Source of the DNA: Chitinophaga filiformis
Lineage (GTDB): Bacteria > Bacteroidota > Bacteroidia > Chitinophagales > Chitinophagaceae
Assembly (NCBI RefSeq): GCF_900102545.1
Contig: NZ_FNBN01000002.1
Coordinates: 408,264 to 472,263, forward strand
Direction: 5' to 3'
DNA length: 64,000 bases
Shown here: in pieces, positions 1 through 9,643 of the stretch
Position numbering within the stretch: position 1 is the stretch's first letter
How the letters are laid out: every line of letters starts with the position of its first letter
Made by a program: the position numbers and the translations under genes
The notes under the pieces: generated by a model
What the model saw: only the letters and a program-made list of their open reading frames with translations
The model's database searches: none
Told to the model about the DNA's origin: nothing

Positions 1-3000
1 CCATAGCGGTAGAGCAACATATCTACGACAGACAAAAGCAATGGGAAGACAGTGATCTTCCTTCCTTTTGAAAACGCCAGTATTTTTCCTGATAGCGTTT
101 TCCCTAATGCAATGCTATAACTGCCGGCTGTATTGTTTTGTTCCTGTACACCATTGAGTGGGGCTGTTAATGCCATCACGGGCAATGGGTCTTTGAATTG
201 CTGCACCCAATAGTCACGGGCTGCCGCATCCTGTTGCAGGCTATTCTGCCAGGCAGCGTACTCTTTATATTGTAAACCAGAAACAGGTTCGTTTCCGGCT
301 GGCTGATCATATTCCTTCAACAGGTGTTCAAACAGGATCTCTTCCGATAATCCGTCTGCAATGATATGGTGCAGGTTGATCAGCAATAGCCATTCCTCCT
401 CCGCAAATTTGTACAAGGCAACCCGATACAGTGGCAATACATCCAGCGGAATATGTAGCTCCGCATGTTGCCGGCATACGGATTCAATATCAACAGGCCC
501 TTCTTCATACCGGTAGCTGAAACTCGTATTACCATGAATGACCTGCCTGGGTACACCGTCCTCCCCCTCCACGAAGGTGGTGCGTAATGATTCAAAACGC
601 GCGATCACCCTTTCAAAGGCAGCGGTAAAACTCTGAACAGAAAAGGGTCCGTGTATCCTGTAAGCAGCAGGCATGTTGTAAGCGGTAGACAAGCGGACGC
701 TGTAATGCTCCATCCAGATCCGGAGCTGCTGTCCTGACAGCTCATAGGATTCCTGAAAGGGAAGCGCAACAGGTTCCTTCAAAAGGGCCTTTTTAGCCCT
801 TTTAACCTGTATTGCCTGCTCAGACAATATTGGATAGTCAAAAATATCTTTCAGCGAAAATCCGGCCTTAAAATGCTTATTTAAACGGGCTACCAATGCC
901 GAGGCCTTGATGCTTTGTCCGCCGGAAGCAAAAAAGTGGTCGTGTCTTCCTACTCTGTCTGCCTGCAGGAGTTCCTTCCAGATCGCTGCGACCTGTTCTT
1001 CAGTTTCATTCACAGGAGCTTCATAAGCCTGGGTATCTTCTTTAATGGTCAAGCTATGGGACAACAGCCTTTTTGTATCTACCTTCCCATTGATTGTAAG
1101 TGGTATCTGCCTCACCCTATAATAATGCTGCGGCACCATATAGGCCGGTAAATGCGATTTAAGCGACGCCACCACAACCGCAATGGCAGCATCGCCTTCA
1201 AAGAACAGCGCCAGCTCCTGGTCATCCCCCTGCGGTTCTGCCAGTACCTGTACTGCCCTTATGCCTTGAATATTTTGTAAATGGTGTATGATTTCTGCGG
1301 TCTCTATACGGTATCCGCGGATCTTCAACTGCTGATCTATTCTGCCGAGGAAAACCAGTTCGCCGTTGGGTAATTGCCTGGCAAGGTCGCCTGTGCGATA
1401 GAATAAGCGCTTATTGTCCGGCTTTACAAATTTCTCATCTGTCAATGCCTGGTTGTTAAGGTATCCTTTTGCAATACCATTACCGGCGAGGAACAGTTCA
1501 CCAGCGAGCCCCGGCATTAATGGCTGACAGACATTATTGAGAATAAAGGCCTGCATGCCATCGATAGACTTACCTATCGTGATCAGCTGATCATCAGGAC
1601 TAATACGCTTTACAATGCAACCAACAGTTGCTTCTGTAGGACCATATTCATTAAACAGTAAAATGTCCCTATTGAGCCGGAACAAAGTTGCAGCCTGTGA
1701 TGAAAGCAATTGTTCACCACCGGTAATTACTACCTGTACTGGCGTATGCGTCAGTTCCAGGTGTTTTAACAAACTGATATGTGAAGGCGTCAGCTTAATG
1801 CTATCGATACCATACTGTCCGGAAAAGCATTGCTGCAGAACCAGGTCTGTTGGTTCTTCCTCGCGGAACACCACGATCTTCTTCCCGGTTACCAGGGGCA
1901 GGAAAATGCTGGTGATAGTAAGATCAAAAGACAATGGCGTAAACCATGGAAAATTACCGCAGGTATTCTCCTTAGTATAGGTTTTAGCGCACCAGTGAAG
2001 ATAATGGGACAGGTTGTTCACCGACAGCATACACCCTTTGGGTTTGCCCGTGGTGCCAGATGTATAGATCACGTAAGCGAGTGCTTCGCCATGCTGTTGC
2101 GGATACGCTACCTCAGTTACTATACCATCCGTCTTCTCAAGAAAAGCTGTTATGTCACCTTCAGTTAATACAAGCACAGGGGCAGCATCATCCAGGATAG
2201 CCTGTATTCTGGCAGCTGGCTGGGAAATATCCACTGGCAGAAAAGCAGCTCCCGCTTTCATGATAGCGATGAGCGCAATGATCACGGCTGCACTTCTTCC
2301 CGCACCAATCGCTACAATATCTCCTGGTTGCACGCTCTTTTCATTCATCAGTACAGCAGCCAGTTTATTAGCTGATTGCTCCAGGGCACGATAAGTATAT
2401 GTTACATTTCCCTCTGCAATAGCAACAGCATCAGGATGTTGCCGGCAGCTTACCTGAAACAACGTTATAAAATCCTGCCGTGCAGTTTTAGGAAGGACTG
2501 TATATACGGATAAATCATCCGCCAGCAAATTAATGTCAGTGACCTGTTCAGGATCATTCTCTGCCAGATCAAACAACCTTTGTAATACACCATCTATCTG
2601 TTTAATAGCACTCAGGCTGAATTTTGTACTATCAAAACTCAGGCGTGTTATCAATCCATCACCTGTATCCAGGATATCTAATTGCAACGCCACGCCGGGA
2701 AGCATTACCCGCCAGTCAGTACAATGTTTTACGTCATCAGGCACCTTCATGTACTGCACTACATAAGGCAAGTCCTTACCGGAAACTTCCTTTATAAATT
2801 CATGGCTGAAATATTCAGCTACAGATTGTCTTTCATTGACTGATTCAGAGATCTTGTCTACCAGTGTTTTAAAGCTGTCCTCCCATGTTAGTGGCAAAGG
2901 GATCACCTGGTCGATAAGACCCACGGTATTATCCAGCTCATCATATACTCTTCCCCTCAGTAATATACCCGGCGCTACAAGATCGCTACTGGTAAAGTGA

Positions 3001-3749
3001 CTTAACAAAACACTGAAGATGCCATAACAACAATCCCTCACTGACATACCCGCTGTTGCAGCAGTCAACTGCAATGCGGTTCCTCTCCGGGTAAGGGCAG
3101 TACTTTCATATACCGGTTTATCCGAAGTACTTGTCGTTTCAAATAAAAACGGTGAGGCGATTACACGCTCAGCCAATTGCTGTTTGAACCAGCCGGCAAT
3201 CTCCTCTGGTTGCTGTTCCAATGTCTCCGTTTGCCAGCTTACATACTGCGACCAGGATATAGCGGGATCAGCCACTTCCTTATCTGAAAATACATGTTGT
3301 ATATCACTGCATAGTTTGCCTATGCTGTGAAAGTCTGCCACACCGAAGGGCACTTGCAGATATGCATGGTAAAAGGCATCTTCCTTGTTGCGGGCCGCCG
3401 CAAACACCACATATTGGCTGAATTGCTGCAAATGCTGCTCACAATCTGCAACAAAAGAAATCGCATCCTTTCCTTCTTCCTCAAGGAAAATAAGTATCCG
3501 CCCGTCTTCGGCTGCCGTGATCTTTTGTAAAGGATATACCATATCAGGCTGGTACACAAAGCATGTCAGCAGGGCTTCCTGTTTACGAAAAAGCCCCTGC
3601 AGCGCCGCTTCAAGCGCCTTTATATCCTGCACCGGCTCACAATGGATCTGCCAGGAGAAGGTAAGTGGTAAATGCGATACGTATTGTTGAAAATATCCTT
3701 TCTGTGTTTCAGTCACAGGCAGGATGACAGCACCAGGTAAACTCGTCAT
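1..3749 (-). CDS. Nonribosomal peptide synthetase, C-terminally cut by window edge (degenerate C-A-PCP-C...)
   Basis: About 1,249 residues are visible and the frame stays open to base 1, so the 3' end lies outside. Domain order: a condensation-like domain (about 1-400) whose HHxxxDG site is degenerate (reads FGVADFHSI near residue 135); an adenylation domain (about 405-890) with YTSGTTGKPKG, NEYGPTEA, YRTGDLAR and NGKVDTK motifs; a PCP with the GGQSIKA serine near 945; a second condensation domain with intact HHIIADG near 1127. The binding-pocket residues I read are D-L-T-K-I-G-E-V-G-K, the known pattern for Asn (Asp enzymes normally carry His where this has Glu). The start ATG overlaps the stop of the upstream dioxygenase by one base (TAATG), implying translational coupling. 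The second C domain has LCL-like motifs and no epimerase is seen. Inference: it activates L-Asn, and the first domain docks the dioxygenase rather than condensing. Confidence 0.93.
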   Translation of the reverse strand, partial: MTSLPGAVILPVTETQKGYFQQYVSHLPLTFSWQIHCEPVQDIKALEAALQGLFRKQEALLTCFVYQPDMVYPLQKITAAEDGRILIFLEEEGKDAISFVADCEQHLQQFSQYVVFAAARNKEDAFYHAYLQVPFGVADFHSIGKLCSDIQHVFSDKEVADPAISWSQYVSWQTETLEQQPEEIAGWFKQQLAERVIASPFLFETTSTSDKPVYESTALTRRGTALQLTAATAGMSVRDCCYGIFSVLLSHFTSSDLVAPGILLRGRVYDELDNTVGLIDQVIPLPLTWEDSFKTLVDKISESVNERQSVAEYFSHEFIKEVSGKDLPYVVQYMKVPDDVKHCTDWRVMLPGVALQLDILDTGDGLITRLSFDSTKFSLSAIKQIDGVLQRLFDLAENDPEQVTDINLLADDLSVYTVLPKTARQDFITLFQVSCRQHPDAVAIAEGNVTYTYRALEQSANKLAAVLMNEKSVQPGDIVAIGAGRSAAVIIALIAIMKAGAAFLPVDISQPAARIQAILDDAAPVLVLTEGDITAFLEKTDGIVTEVAYPQQHGEALAYVIYTSGTTGKPKGCMLSVNNLSHYLHWCAKTYTKENTCGNFPWFTPLSFDLTITSIFLPLVTGKKIVVFREEEPTDLVLQQCFSGQYGIDSIKLTPSHISLLKHLELTHTPVQVVITGGEQLLSSQAATLFRLNRDILLFNEYGPTEATVGCIVKRISPDDQLITIGKSIDGMQAFILNNVCQPLMPGLAGELFLAGNGIAKGYLNNQALTDEKFVKPDNKRLFYRTGDLARQLPNGELVFLGRIDQQLKIRGYRIETAEIIHHLQNIQGIRAVQVLAEPQGDDQELALFFEGDAAIAVVVASLKSHLPAYMVPQHYYRVRQIPLTINGKVDTKRLLSHSLTIKEDTQAYEAPVNETEEQVAAIWKELLQADRVGRHDHFFASGGQSIKASALVARLNKHFKAGFSLKDIFDYPILSEQAIQVKRAKKALLKEPVALPFQESYELSGQQLRIWMEHYSVRLSTAYNMPAAYRIHGPFSVQSFTAAFERVIARFESLRTTFVEGEDGVPRQVIHGNTSFSYRYEEGPVDIESVCRQHAELHIPLDVLPLYRVALYKFAEEEWLLLINLHHIIADGLSEEILFEHLLKEYDQPAGNEPVSGLQYKEYAAWQNSLQQDAAARDYWVQQFKDPLPVMALTAPLNGVQEQNNTAGSYSIALGKTLSGKILAFSKGRKITVFPLLLSVVDMLLYRY

Positions 3750-4750
3750 TATTGTCTGATAGGTTTCATCATGATTACATTGATCTCTCTCGGGCCTTTG
3801 AATGAATTACGGCCATGCGCCACCAGCATATTATCCATCAGCAGGATGTCCTTTCTTTTCCAGGGAAAATAGACGCACTCTTCTTCGTAAGCCGCATGGA
3901 TAAGCTCGAGGTACTCGGCTTCGATAGGAGAACCATCGCCGTAATAAGTATTAAAAGGCAATTCATCACTGCTGGAAAAAGCTGCTCTTATCTCAGGCGC
4001 CAGCGCCCCAAAATTGAAGAAGTAGCCATGGTTGAACCAGATCTCCTCCCCCGTAACCGGGTGTGTCCTAACTGCAGGTCTTTGCCACCTGATCTCCAGC
4101 CGGTCATTACCTGTCCAGCTGAACTCCTGCCCATATGCTCTACAATGCTGTTCCACGACTGTCCGGTTCTCTGTCTGGAATACCTCCTGCCACGATAATC
4201 CCACGCCCTTCTGCAATAGCCTGCGGTATAGTATGCCCTTTTCTTTGAATACACTTACCAGCTTTTCAGGCAGGCGTTGCAATACCTTGCGTACATCAGC
4301 CACAGGTGTTTCTCCTTTTTCAGACGGCTCCTGAGAACAATAAAAAGCGATCCTGAGCGGCCATGTATGTGAGTAAGACAATTCATTATGCATATTAATG
4401 ACCTGATCTGCCGGATGTTCTGTAGAAGTGTAGAGGTTCTCCTTTACTTCTGTACGGGGCGATGAACGGTCTTTATAAGAAAGGAATTCTTCATTGAACG
4501 CCCCCATTACATCCTGGAAAGCATTCCTGTCCGGCACGTCAAAACCTCTGAATAAAATAGCGCCATGCACATTCAGGTCTTCATTTACTTCCTCCTGGTG
4601 ACCCGCTAACCACGATTTCAGGGAGATCCCATCCATAGCGGGTTTATAGATCACCGGGAAGCCAGGTATCTTTTCAATAATATCACCTGCAATATCAATG
4701 GTTCTTGGTTTCACATCTTTTAATGAAAATTGCTGTCTCTGGAATTGCAT
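3749..4750 (-). CDS. Fe(II)/2-oxoglutarate dioxygenase, TauD/clavaminate synthase-like (probable amino-acid beta-hydroxylase)
   Basis: 333 residues, the usual length for the TauD/clavaminate synthase-like superfamily. The facial triad can be read: HNE at 121-123 supplies His121 and Glu123, and the distal His312 lies in DNMLVAHGR, followed by the 2-oxoglutarate-binding Arg in FKGPRE (about 321). The His-x-Glu form of the triad and the HGRxxF motif are typical of the branch that contains AsnO and SyrP rather than taurine dioxygenases. It sits between the hybrid PKS/NRPS (6-bp gap) and an NRPS whose adenylation domain is predicted to load Asn, with a one-base stop/start overlap to the latter. 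Known members hydroxylate the beta carbon of free or carrier-bound amino acids. Inference: beta-hydroxylation of Asn on the neighbouring PCP. A different NRPS-bound substrate remains possible. Confidence 0.88.
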   Translation of the reverse strand: MQFQRQQFSLKDVKPRTIDIAGDIIEKIPGFPVIYKPAMDGISLKSWLAGHQEEVNEDLNVHGAILFRGFDVPDRNAFQDVMGAFNEEFLSYKDRSSPRTEVKENLYTSTEHPADQVINMHNELSYSHTWPLRIAFYCSQEPSEKGETPVADVRKVLQRLPEKLVSVFKEKGILYRRLLQKGVGLSWQEVFQTENRTVVEQHCRAYGQEFSWTGNDRLEIRWQRPAVRTHPVTGEEIWFNHGYFFNFGALAPEIRAAFSSSDELPFNTYYGDGSPIEAEYLELIHAAYEEECVYFPWKRKDILLMDNMLVAHGRNSFKGPREINVIMMKPIRQ

Positions 4751-4756
4751 GGGGAT

Positions 4757-7700
4757 CTATTTTGTTGTGGTTAATTTCAAAAGGTTCTCACTACGGCGGG
4801 AATGTAACGCCTGTTTAGTTTTAGCTGCCTTTAACTCCTTCAATGCGCCTGTCAACGTTGCCAGGGATTCATCTCTATTAGTAAAGGATAATTCAAGCAG
4901 CATTTGCCAGTCCTCCAGCATTTCCTTCACCAGCGATGCAGGATAGCGCCCGGTATCATAATGTATCTGTAATGCTATATCGTCGTGTCCTTCATCAAAG
5001 CGGAACTCCATGGGGTATTTTCTTGGGTCTATGGACAAACTGCTGAACGTACTTACCGATAATCCGTTAAACTCCCTGGAAGTATGGTGCCGCTTCAGTC
5101 TGAAATTCTGCAGCGATATTTCTATTTCAAAGAAGGGATGCTGTTCACCCTTACTACGATCCCAACATTCATTCTTCAATGTTTCGAAAGAATAATCCTG
5201 TTTTTCAAACATCTCCATCAGGTGCACCTTGAGTCTTTGCAGAAGTTGTGCAAATGTTTCTTCCTTCCGCAGCTGTGTACGTAGTACCAGTATATTCAGG
5301 AAATGCCCCACCAGCTTATGCCATTTCGCCTTGCTCCTGCCGGTAACAGGGGTTCCAGTGGTAATATCTGTCTCACCAGTATAGCTGTGCAACAGCAATT
5401 GTGTCACTGCAGTGATAACGGTGAACACGCTCAGGTTAAGATCAGTGGCCAGCTGCCGGATACCGGCGTAATGCTGACCACTAATTAGTGAAGAAAACGC
5501 TCCATTTCCCGGACTTCCATCGGTGGTTGTTCCCGGAATATGGAGCGGGTTCACGTCTTTCACCTGTGCATGCCAGAAGTTCCGCAGCGCTTCGTTCGTA
5601 ACGCTCTCCTGCTCTTCCTGCACATAATGCCGGTATTGCAATGACTCAGCATCTTTAATGGTCTCGCCTTTTATTAGTGCATTGTACAGGTCAATAAGGT
5701 CATTGAAGAGCACTTCCATTGACCATCCATCACAAATAATATGATGCACCGTAACGGCCACCAGGTAGGCCCCATTCTTCCTTTCACTGACCACCACCCG
5801 CCATAGCCACTCATCGCCTGGTCTGAAGGGTTCCTGGTTCTTTTCCAGTAGTAGCTGCGTTGCTGCACTGTCCCCTTCCGGCAGTTCCATCCAGGTCAGG
5901 GCAAATTGACGGTCCTGCACGGTTCGTTGCCAGGGCACACCGTCTTTTTCATAAAACACGGTGCGTAATATTTCATGCCGTTGCGTCAGCAGGTTACAGG
6001 CCTCCCCGAATTTATCAGGGAGGAACCCGCCTTCAATGAGCATGGTTTCCGATAGATTAAATAATGACGATTCAGGTTGCAGTTGCCATGCCCACCAGAT
6101 ATTCTGCTGAGCCGCGGAGAGTTTTATTTCCGGTAATACTTCTTCCTCAGTGGCGCTGATCAATTCATCCCGTAACAACTCCAGGCAACTATCTTTTACA
6201 GCGTCTGTCAATTGACGGATATCAGTGGCGGTATGCGCCGTGGAGACATAACAATTCCTGCCTTCCCATATATAAATACCTTTTGCCAGCAGTTTATAGA
6301 ACAGCAGTTCATAATTGCCTTTCAGCACAAAGCGGAACAGTGATCCGAAATGCACCATGCTGATAGGAAGACGCTGGCTTTTGAAGAAAGTATTCAGTTC
6401 GTCGCAGATGCCACTGGTAGTTTGTTCCAGTTGCTGGTAGATGCCGGGGGTCGCCTCCAGATGATTCAGGACATGAATACCTGCCGCCATTGCCAGCGGA
6501 TGATGACAGAAAGTACCTGCTACAAAGGTATTCATCACAGTAGGATGTGAATTATCACCATAAGACCAGAAACCGCCATCCACTGCGTCCATAAAACGCC
6601 TGTTGCCGGCTACCACACCGATGGGTATTCCACCACCGATAATCTTACCATATACAGAAATATCCGGTCTTACCTTTGTAAAGGCACGGATACCATTGAT
6701 TGCGAATCTAAATCCGGATATCACCTCATCAAATATCAGCGCGATATTATGCTGGGTTGTGATACCTGACAATTGCTGCAGGAAGTGTTCCGGGAAGAAA
6801 TCGGGTCTGCGGCTCTGCACAGGCTCTACCAATACCGCAGCAATTTCCCCCGCCATACCTGCAATTACTTCCAGGTCTTCTTCATTGCCATAGCGTAATA
6901 CCAGCACATCCTGGCTTACAGAGGAACTAACTCCCGGGGCTAGTGGTTCACCATACACCTCTTTACCCTGCCGCGCCAGTATGCCATCAAAGGTACCATG
7001 ATAGGAACCGGAGAAAATAACGATCCTGTTCTTTTGTGTCACTGCCCTCGCCAGTCGCAAAGCCACCATCACAGCCTCTGTACCGGTGTTATAAAAAGCG
7101 GCGCGTTCATTACCTGTTATCTGACAGATGCGCATGGCCAGCTCTCCTGCCTGTGGACTCAAAGCCCCCAGGAACAATTTATCATCCAGTACTTCCTGCA
7201 AATGTCGATTGACGAATGGCGGGTTATAACCAAACAGGTGTACGCCGAACCCCATAGTGAAATCCAGGTAGCGGTTCTCTTCCTTATCCCATATATAAGC
7301 ACCTTCCGCTCTTACGGCAACAGGCTGATACACCATCTCTTTCCAGCGGGGTTTGAAGCCTGCAATATTCCGGTTATTAGCCAGGTATTGACGGTATTCC
7401 TGCGTAAGCTGTTTGGAGCTACTGCTTCTTTTCACTACATCGTTTACCAAAGTCTGTAAAGCAGCTTCCTTACCTTCTGCCATCTGATCAGCGGCTATCT
7501 CCGGTACTTTATAGGGAACAAACGCAGCTTCCACTGTTTTCTTCACCGGCAAGGTTCCGGGAGCGGCTGACTGTAAATATTCCTTTAACTTACCGGGTGT
7601 ATTTAGTTTGTCGTAGAACAGGGAAATTTCAATGTTCACCTTTTTATCTTCCAGGATGCGTTCCCGCAGATGCATGATCATAATAGAGTCCATGCCGAGA

Positions 7701-9637
7701 CCAAAGAAATCATCATCATCTCCGAACGTGCCTGCATTCATTTCTGTTATCTCGCCAACGATCCTGTCTACATATAAAGTCACCGACACATCTTCTATGA
7801 GCACCACAGGCACAGCTTTAACGACTTCACCAGATGGCTCTTCAGCTGAACGATACAAGCTGTCTTCTACCCAGAATTCTTCATGCTCGAACTGATAAAC
7901 CGGAATAGGAACAAGCGTACCACGTAAGGACCAGGGATGCTGCTTCTTCTTTAGCAGGAACTGCTGCGCATCTTCCTGCAGCAGCGGACAATGACTATGC
8001 GACATTCCGGGAGATACCAGTAACTTCTCATCAGCTCCTGCCATGAACAATTCCAGCAAGCGTACTGCTGCCGCCTTATTCTCTGCAATCACTGCCACCC
8101 GCTCTTCAAAATGATCCCTGCAGTGCAGGGCCGTGTAGGCAATATCAGGTAAAGCAAAAGTTGCATTCCTGAGATAGGCCACATATGCTGTGGCCAGTTT
8201 TTTCAATGCAATCATGGAGCGTGCGGAGAGCAATAAAACAGCACATTCATCCGGGTAAGGGTTACTGTACTCCTGTTCCGCCGACTGCAATATCATGTGC
8301 ACATTTGTACCACTGAATCCGAAAGAGCTCACTGCCGCCAGGCGGCTTTCCAGTTGCGGCATATCGGTGAGTGCTGTCACCACCTTTACCTGTTCATGCC
8401 AGTGAATAACAGGATTGGGTTGATGATAATGCAGACTTGCCGGTATCTTTCCATGATACAGGCACAAAGCCGTTTTTATCAGCGCCGCAATACCGGCGGC
8501 TGATTCCAGGTGACCGATATTCGTCTTTACACTACCCACATAGAGCGGATATTGGCGTTTATTTTCCGTGATATAAGCCTGCTGTAATGCTTCTGCTTCA
8601 ATAGGATCGCCCAGTTTAGTGCCTGTACCATGTGTCTCTACGTACAGCACATCATTGGGATTCACCTTCGCATCATGCAGTACTGACTTTAATAGCCTTT
8701 CCTGCGCAAGACCATTCGGCGCCGTCATACCGTTGCTGGCGCCATCCTGGTTCACCGCTGTTCCTTTGATGACAGCAATGATATGGTCTCCATTCTTCAC
8801 TGCATCATCGTACCTTTTCAGCACCACAATACCACATCCTTCGCCACGGCCATATCCATCTGCGGATGCATCAAACGCTTTACAACGCCCATCTTCTGCC
8901 AGTGCTCTTGTTTTCGAGAGAGAGATATGCCCGAAGGGCGTCAGGAAAAGATTCACTCCTCCCGCAATAGCGACGTTGGTCTTACCGGCACGGAGCTCAC
9001 GAACAGCCAGATCTACTGCTACCAGGGAAGAAGAACAGGCGGTATCTATTACCATATTGGCGCCCGTCAGGCCCAGCTGATAGGCAATCCTGCCACCAGC
9101 GGTAGAAATTGCATTCCCTGTCACCGAGAAGTGCGAAATACCATTCACATTCCCTCCTGCTGCCAGGTGCCGGTACTGATCGTCTGATATACTTAAAAAC
9201 ACAGCGGCATCTGTACCGTTCAAACTCCCCGGTGGTATATTGGCTGCTTCCAGCGCCTGCCAGGTAGTTTCAAGGAGTATGCGCTGTTGTGGCGACATCT
9301 GCCTCGCTTCCGCAGGATTGATCCGGAAGAAGGCAGCGTCAAAACCTTTTACATCATCAATGAAAGCACCCTTGGTACAATAGGATTTGCCCGGTGCATC
9401 AGGGTTCTTATCATAAAAGCGCGCTGCATGCCAGCGTGCGTCCGGCACTTCTGTCACCGCATCCTTTCCATTACACAGGTTCTCCCAGAATGCCGCTATA
9501 TTCTCCGCACCAGGAAAACGGCAGGACATGCCCACAATGGCAACAGGCATGCCCTCCTTTTTTTCCAGCGCAACTATACGTTCTTCTGCTATCTTCAGCC
9601 TTTCGTATAACTTTTTTACCAGCTCGATATTTTCCAT
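4757..9637 (-). CDS. Hybrid trans-AT PKS/NRPS: KS-ACP-aminotransferase-C
   Basis: 1,626 residues. A short helical N-terminus (1-28) looks like a docking segment. The ketosynthase (about 30-455) has Cys201 in DTACSSS, His336 in THGTGT and His376 in NIGHLE. No acyltransferase follows; residues 455-595 are only a linker that ends in a PVYQFEHEEFW motif, the counterpart of the post-AT linker, so the AT appears to be absent as in trans-AT systems. An ACP carries Ser651 (GLGMDSIM). A class III PLP aminotransferase (about 740-1155) has the Asp970 of FDEVISG and Lys998 in YGKIIGGG. A complete condensation domain (about 1170-1600) has HHIICDG at 1298-1304. This order matches the aminotransferase-C arrangement of mycosubtilin/iturin synthetases. 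Inferred role: extend the chain by two carbons, transaminate the beta-keto group, then join the beta-amino acyl unit to the next module's residue. It is 7 bp from the next gene on each side. Confidence 0.95.
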   Translation of the reverse strand: MENIELVKKLYERLKIAEERIVALEKKEGMPVAIVGMSCRFPGAENIAAFWENLCNGKDAVTEVPDARWHAARFYDKNPDAPGKSYCTKGAFIDDVKGFDAAFFRINPAEARQMSPQQRILLETTWQALEAANIPPGSLNGTDAAVFLSISDDQYRHLAAGGNVNGISHFSVTGNAISTAGGRIAYQLGLTGANMVIDTACSSSLVAVDLAVRELRAGKTNVAIAGGVNLFLTPFGHISLSKTRALAEDGRCKAFDASADGYGRGEGCGIVVLKRYDDAVKNGDHIIAVIKGTAVNQDGASNGMTAPNGLAQERLLKSVLHDAKVNPNDVLYVETHGTGTKLGDPIEAEALQQAYITENKRQYPLYVGSVKTNIGHLESAAGIAALIKTALCLYHGKIPASLHYHQPNPVIHWHEQVKVVTALTDMPQLESRLAAVSSFGFSGTNVHMILQSAEQEYSNPYPDECAVLLLSARSMIALKKLATAYVAYLRNATFALPDIAYTALHCRDHFEERVAVIAENKAAAVRLLELFMAGADEKLLVSPGMSHSHCPLLQEDAQQFLLKKKQHPWSLRGTLVPIPVYQFEHEEFWVEDSLYRSAEEPSGEVVKAVPVVLIEDVSVTLYVDRIVGEITEMNAGTFGDDDDFFGLGMDSIMIMHLRERILEDKKVNIEISLFYDKLNTPGKLKEYLQSAAPGTLPVKKTVEAAFVPYKVPEIAADQMAEGKEAALQTLVNDVVKRSSSSKQLTQEYRQYLANNRNIAGFKPRWKEMVYQPVAVRAEGAYIWDKEENRYLDFTMGFGVHLFGYNPPFVNRHLQEVLDDKLFLGALSPQAGELAMRICQITGNERAAFYNTGTEAVMVALRLARAVTQKNRIVIFSGSYHGTFDGILARQGKEVYGEPLAPGVSSSVSQDVLVLRYGNEEDLEVIAGMAGEIAAVLVEPVQSRRPDFFPEHFLQQLSGITTQHNIALIFDEVISGFRFAINGIRAFTKVRPDISVYGKIIGGGIPIGVVAGNRRFMDAVDGGFWSYGDNSHPTVMNTFVAGTFCHHPLAMAAGIHVLNHLEATPGIYQQLEQTTSGICDELNTFFKSQRLPISMVHFGSLFRFVLKGNYELLFYKLLAKGIYIWEGRNCYVSTAHTATDIRQLTDAVKDSCLELLRDELISATEEEVLPEIKLSAAQQNIWWAWQLQPESSLFNLSETMLIEGGFLPDKFGEACNLLTQRHEILRTVFYEKDGVPWQRTVQDRQFALTWMELPEGDSAATQLLLEKNQEPFRPGDEWLWRVVVSERKNGAYLVAVTVHHIICDGWSMEVLFNDLIDLYNALIKGETIKDAESLQYRHYVQEEQESVTNEALRNFWHAQVKDVNPLHIPGTTTDGSPGNGAFSSLISGQHYAGIRQLATDLNLSVFTVITAVTQLLLHSYTGETDITTGTPVTGRSKAKWHKLVGHFLNILVLRTQLRKEETFAQLLQRLKVHLMEMFEKQDYSFETLKNECWDRSKGEQHPFFEIEISLQNFRLKRHHTSREFNGLSVSTFSSLSIDPRKYPMEFRFDEGHDDIALQIHYDTGRYPASLVKEMLEDWQMLLELSFTNRDESLATLTGALKELKAAKTKQALHSRRSENLLKLTTTK

Positions 9638-9643
9638 AGGCGA

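Noticed and set aside
3749..3751. One fused dioxygenase-NRPS gene
   Set aside because: The one-base TAATG overlap gives a clear stop and a new start in another frame.
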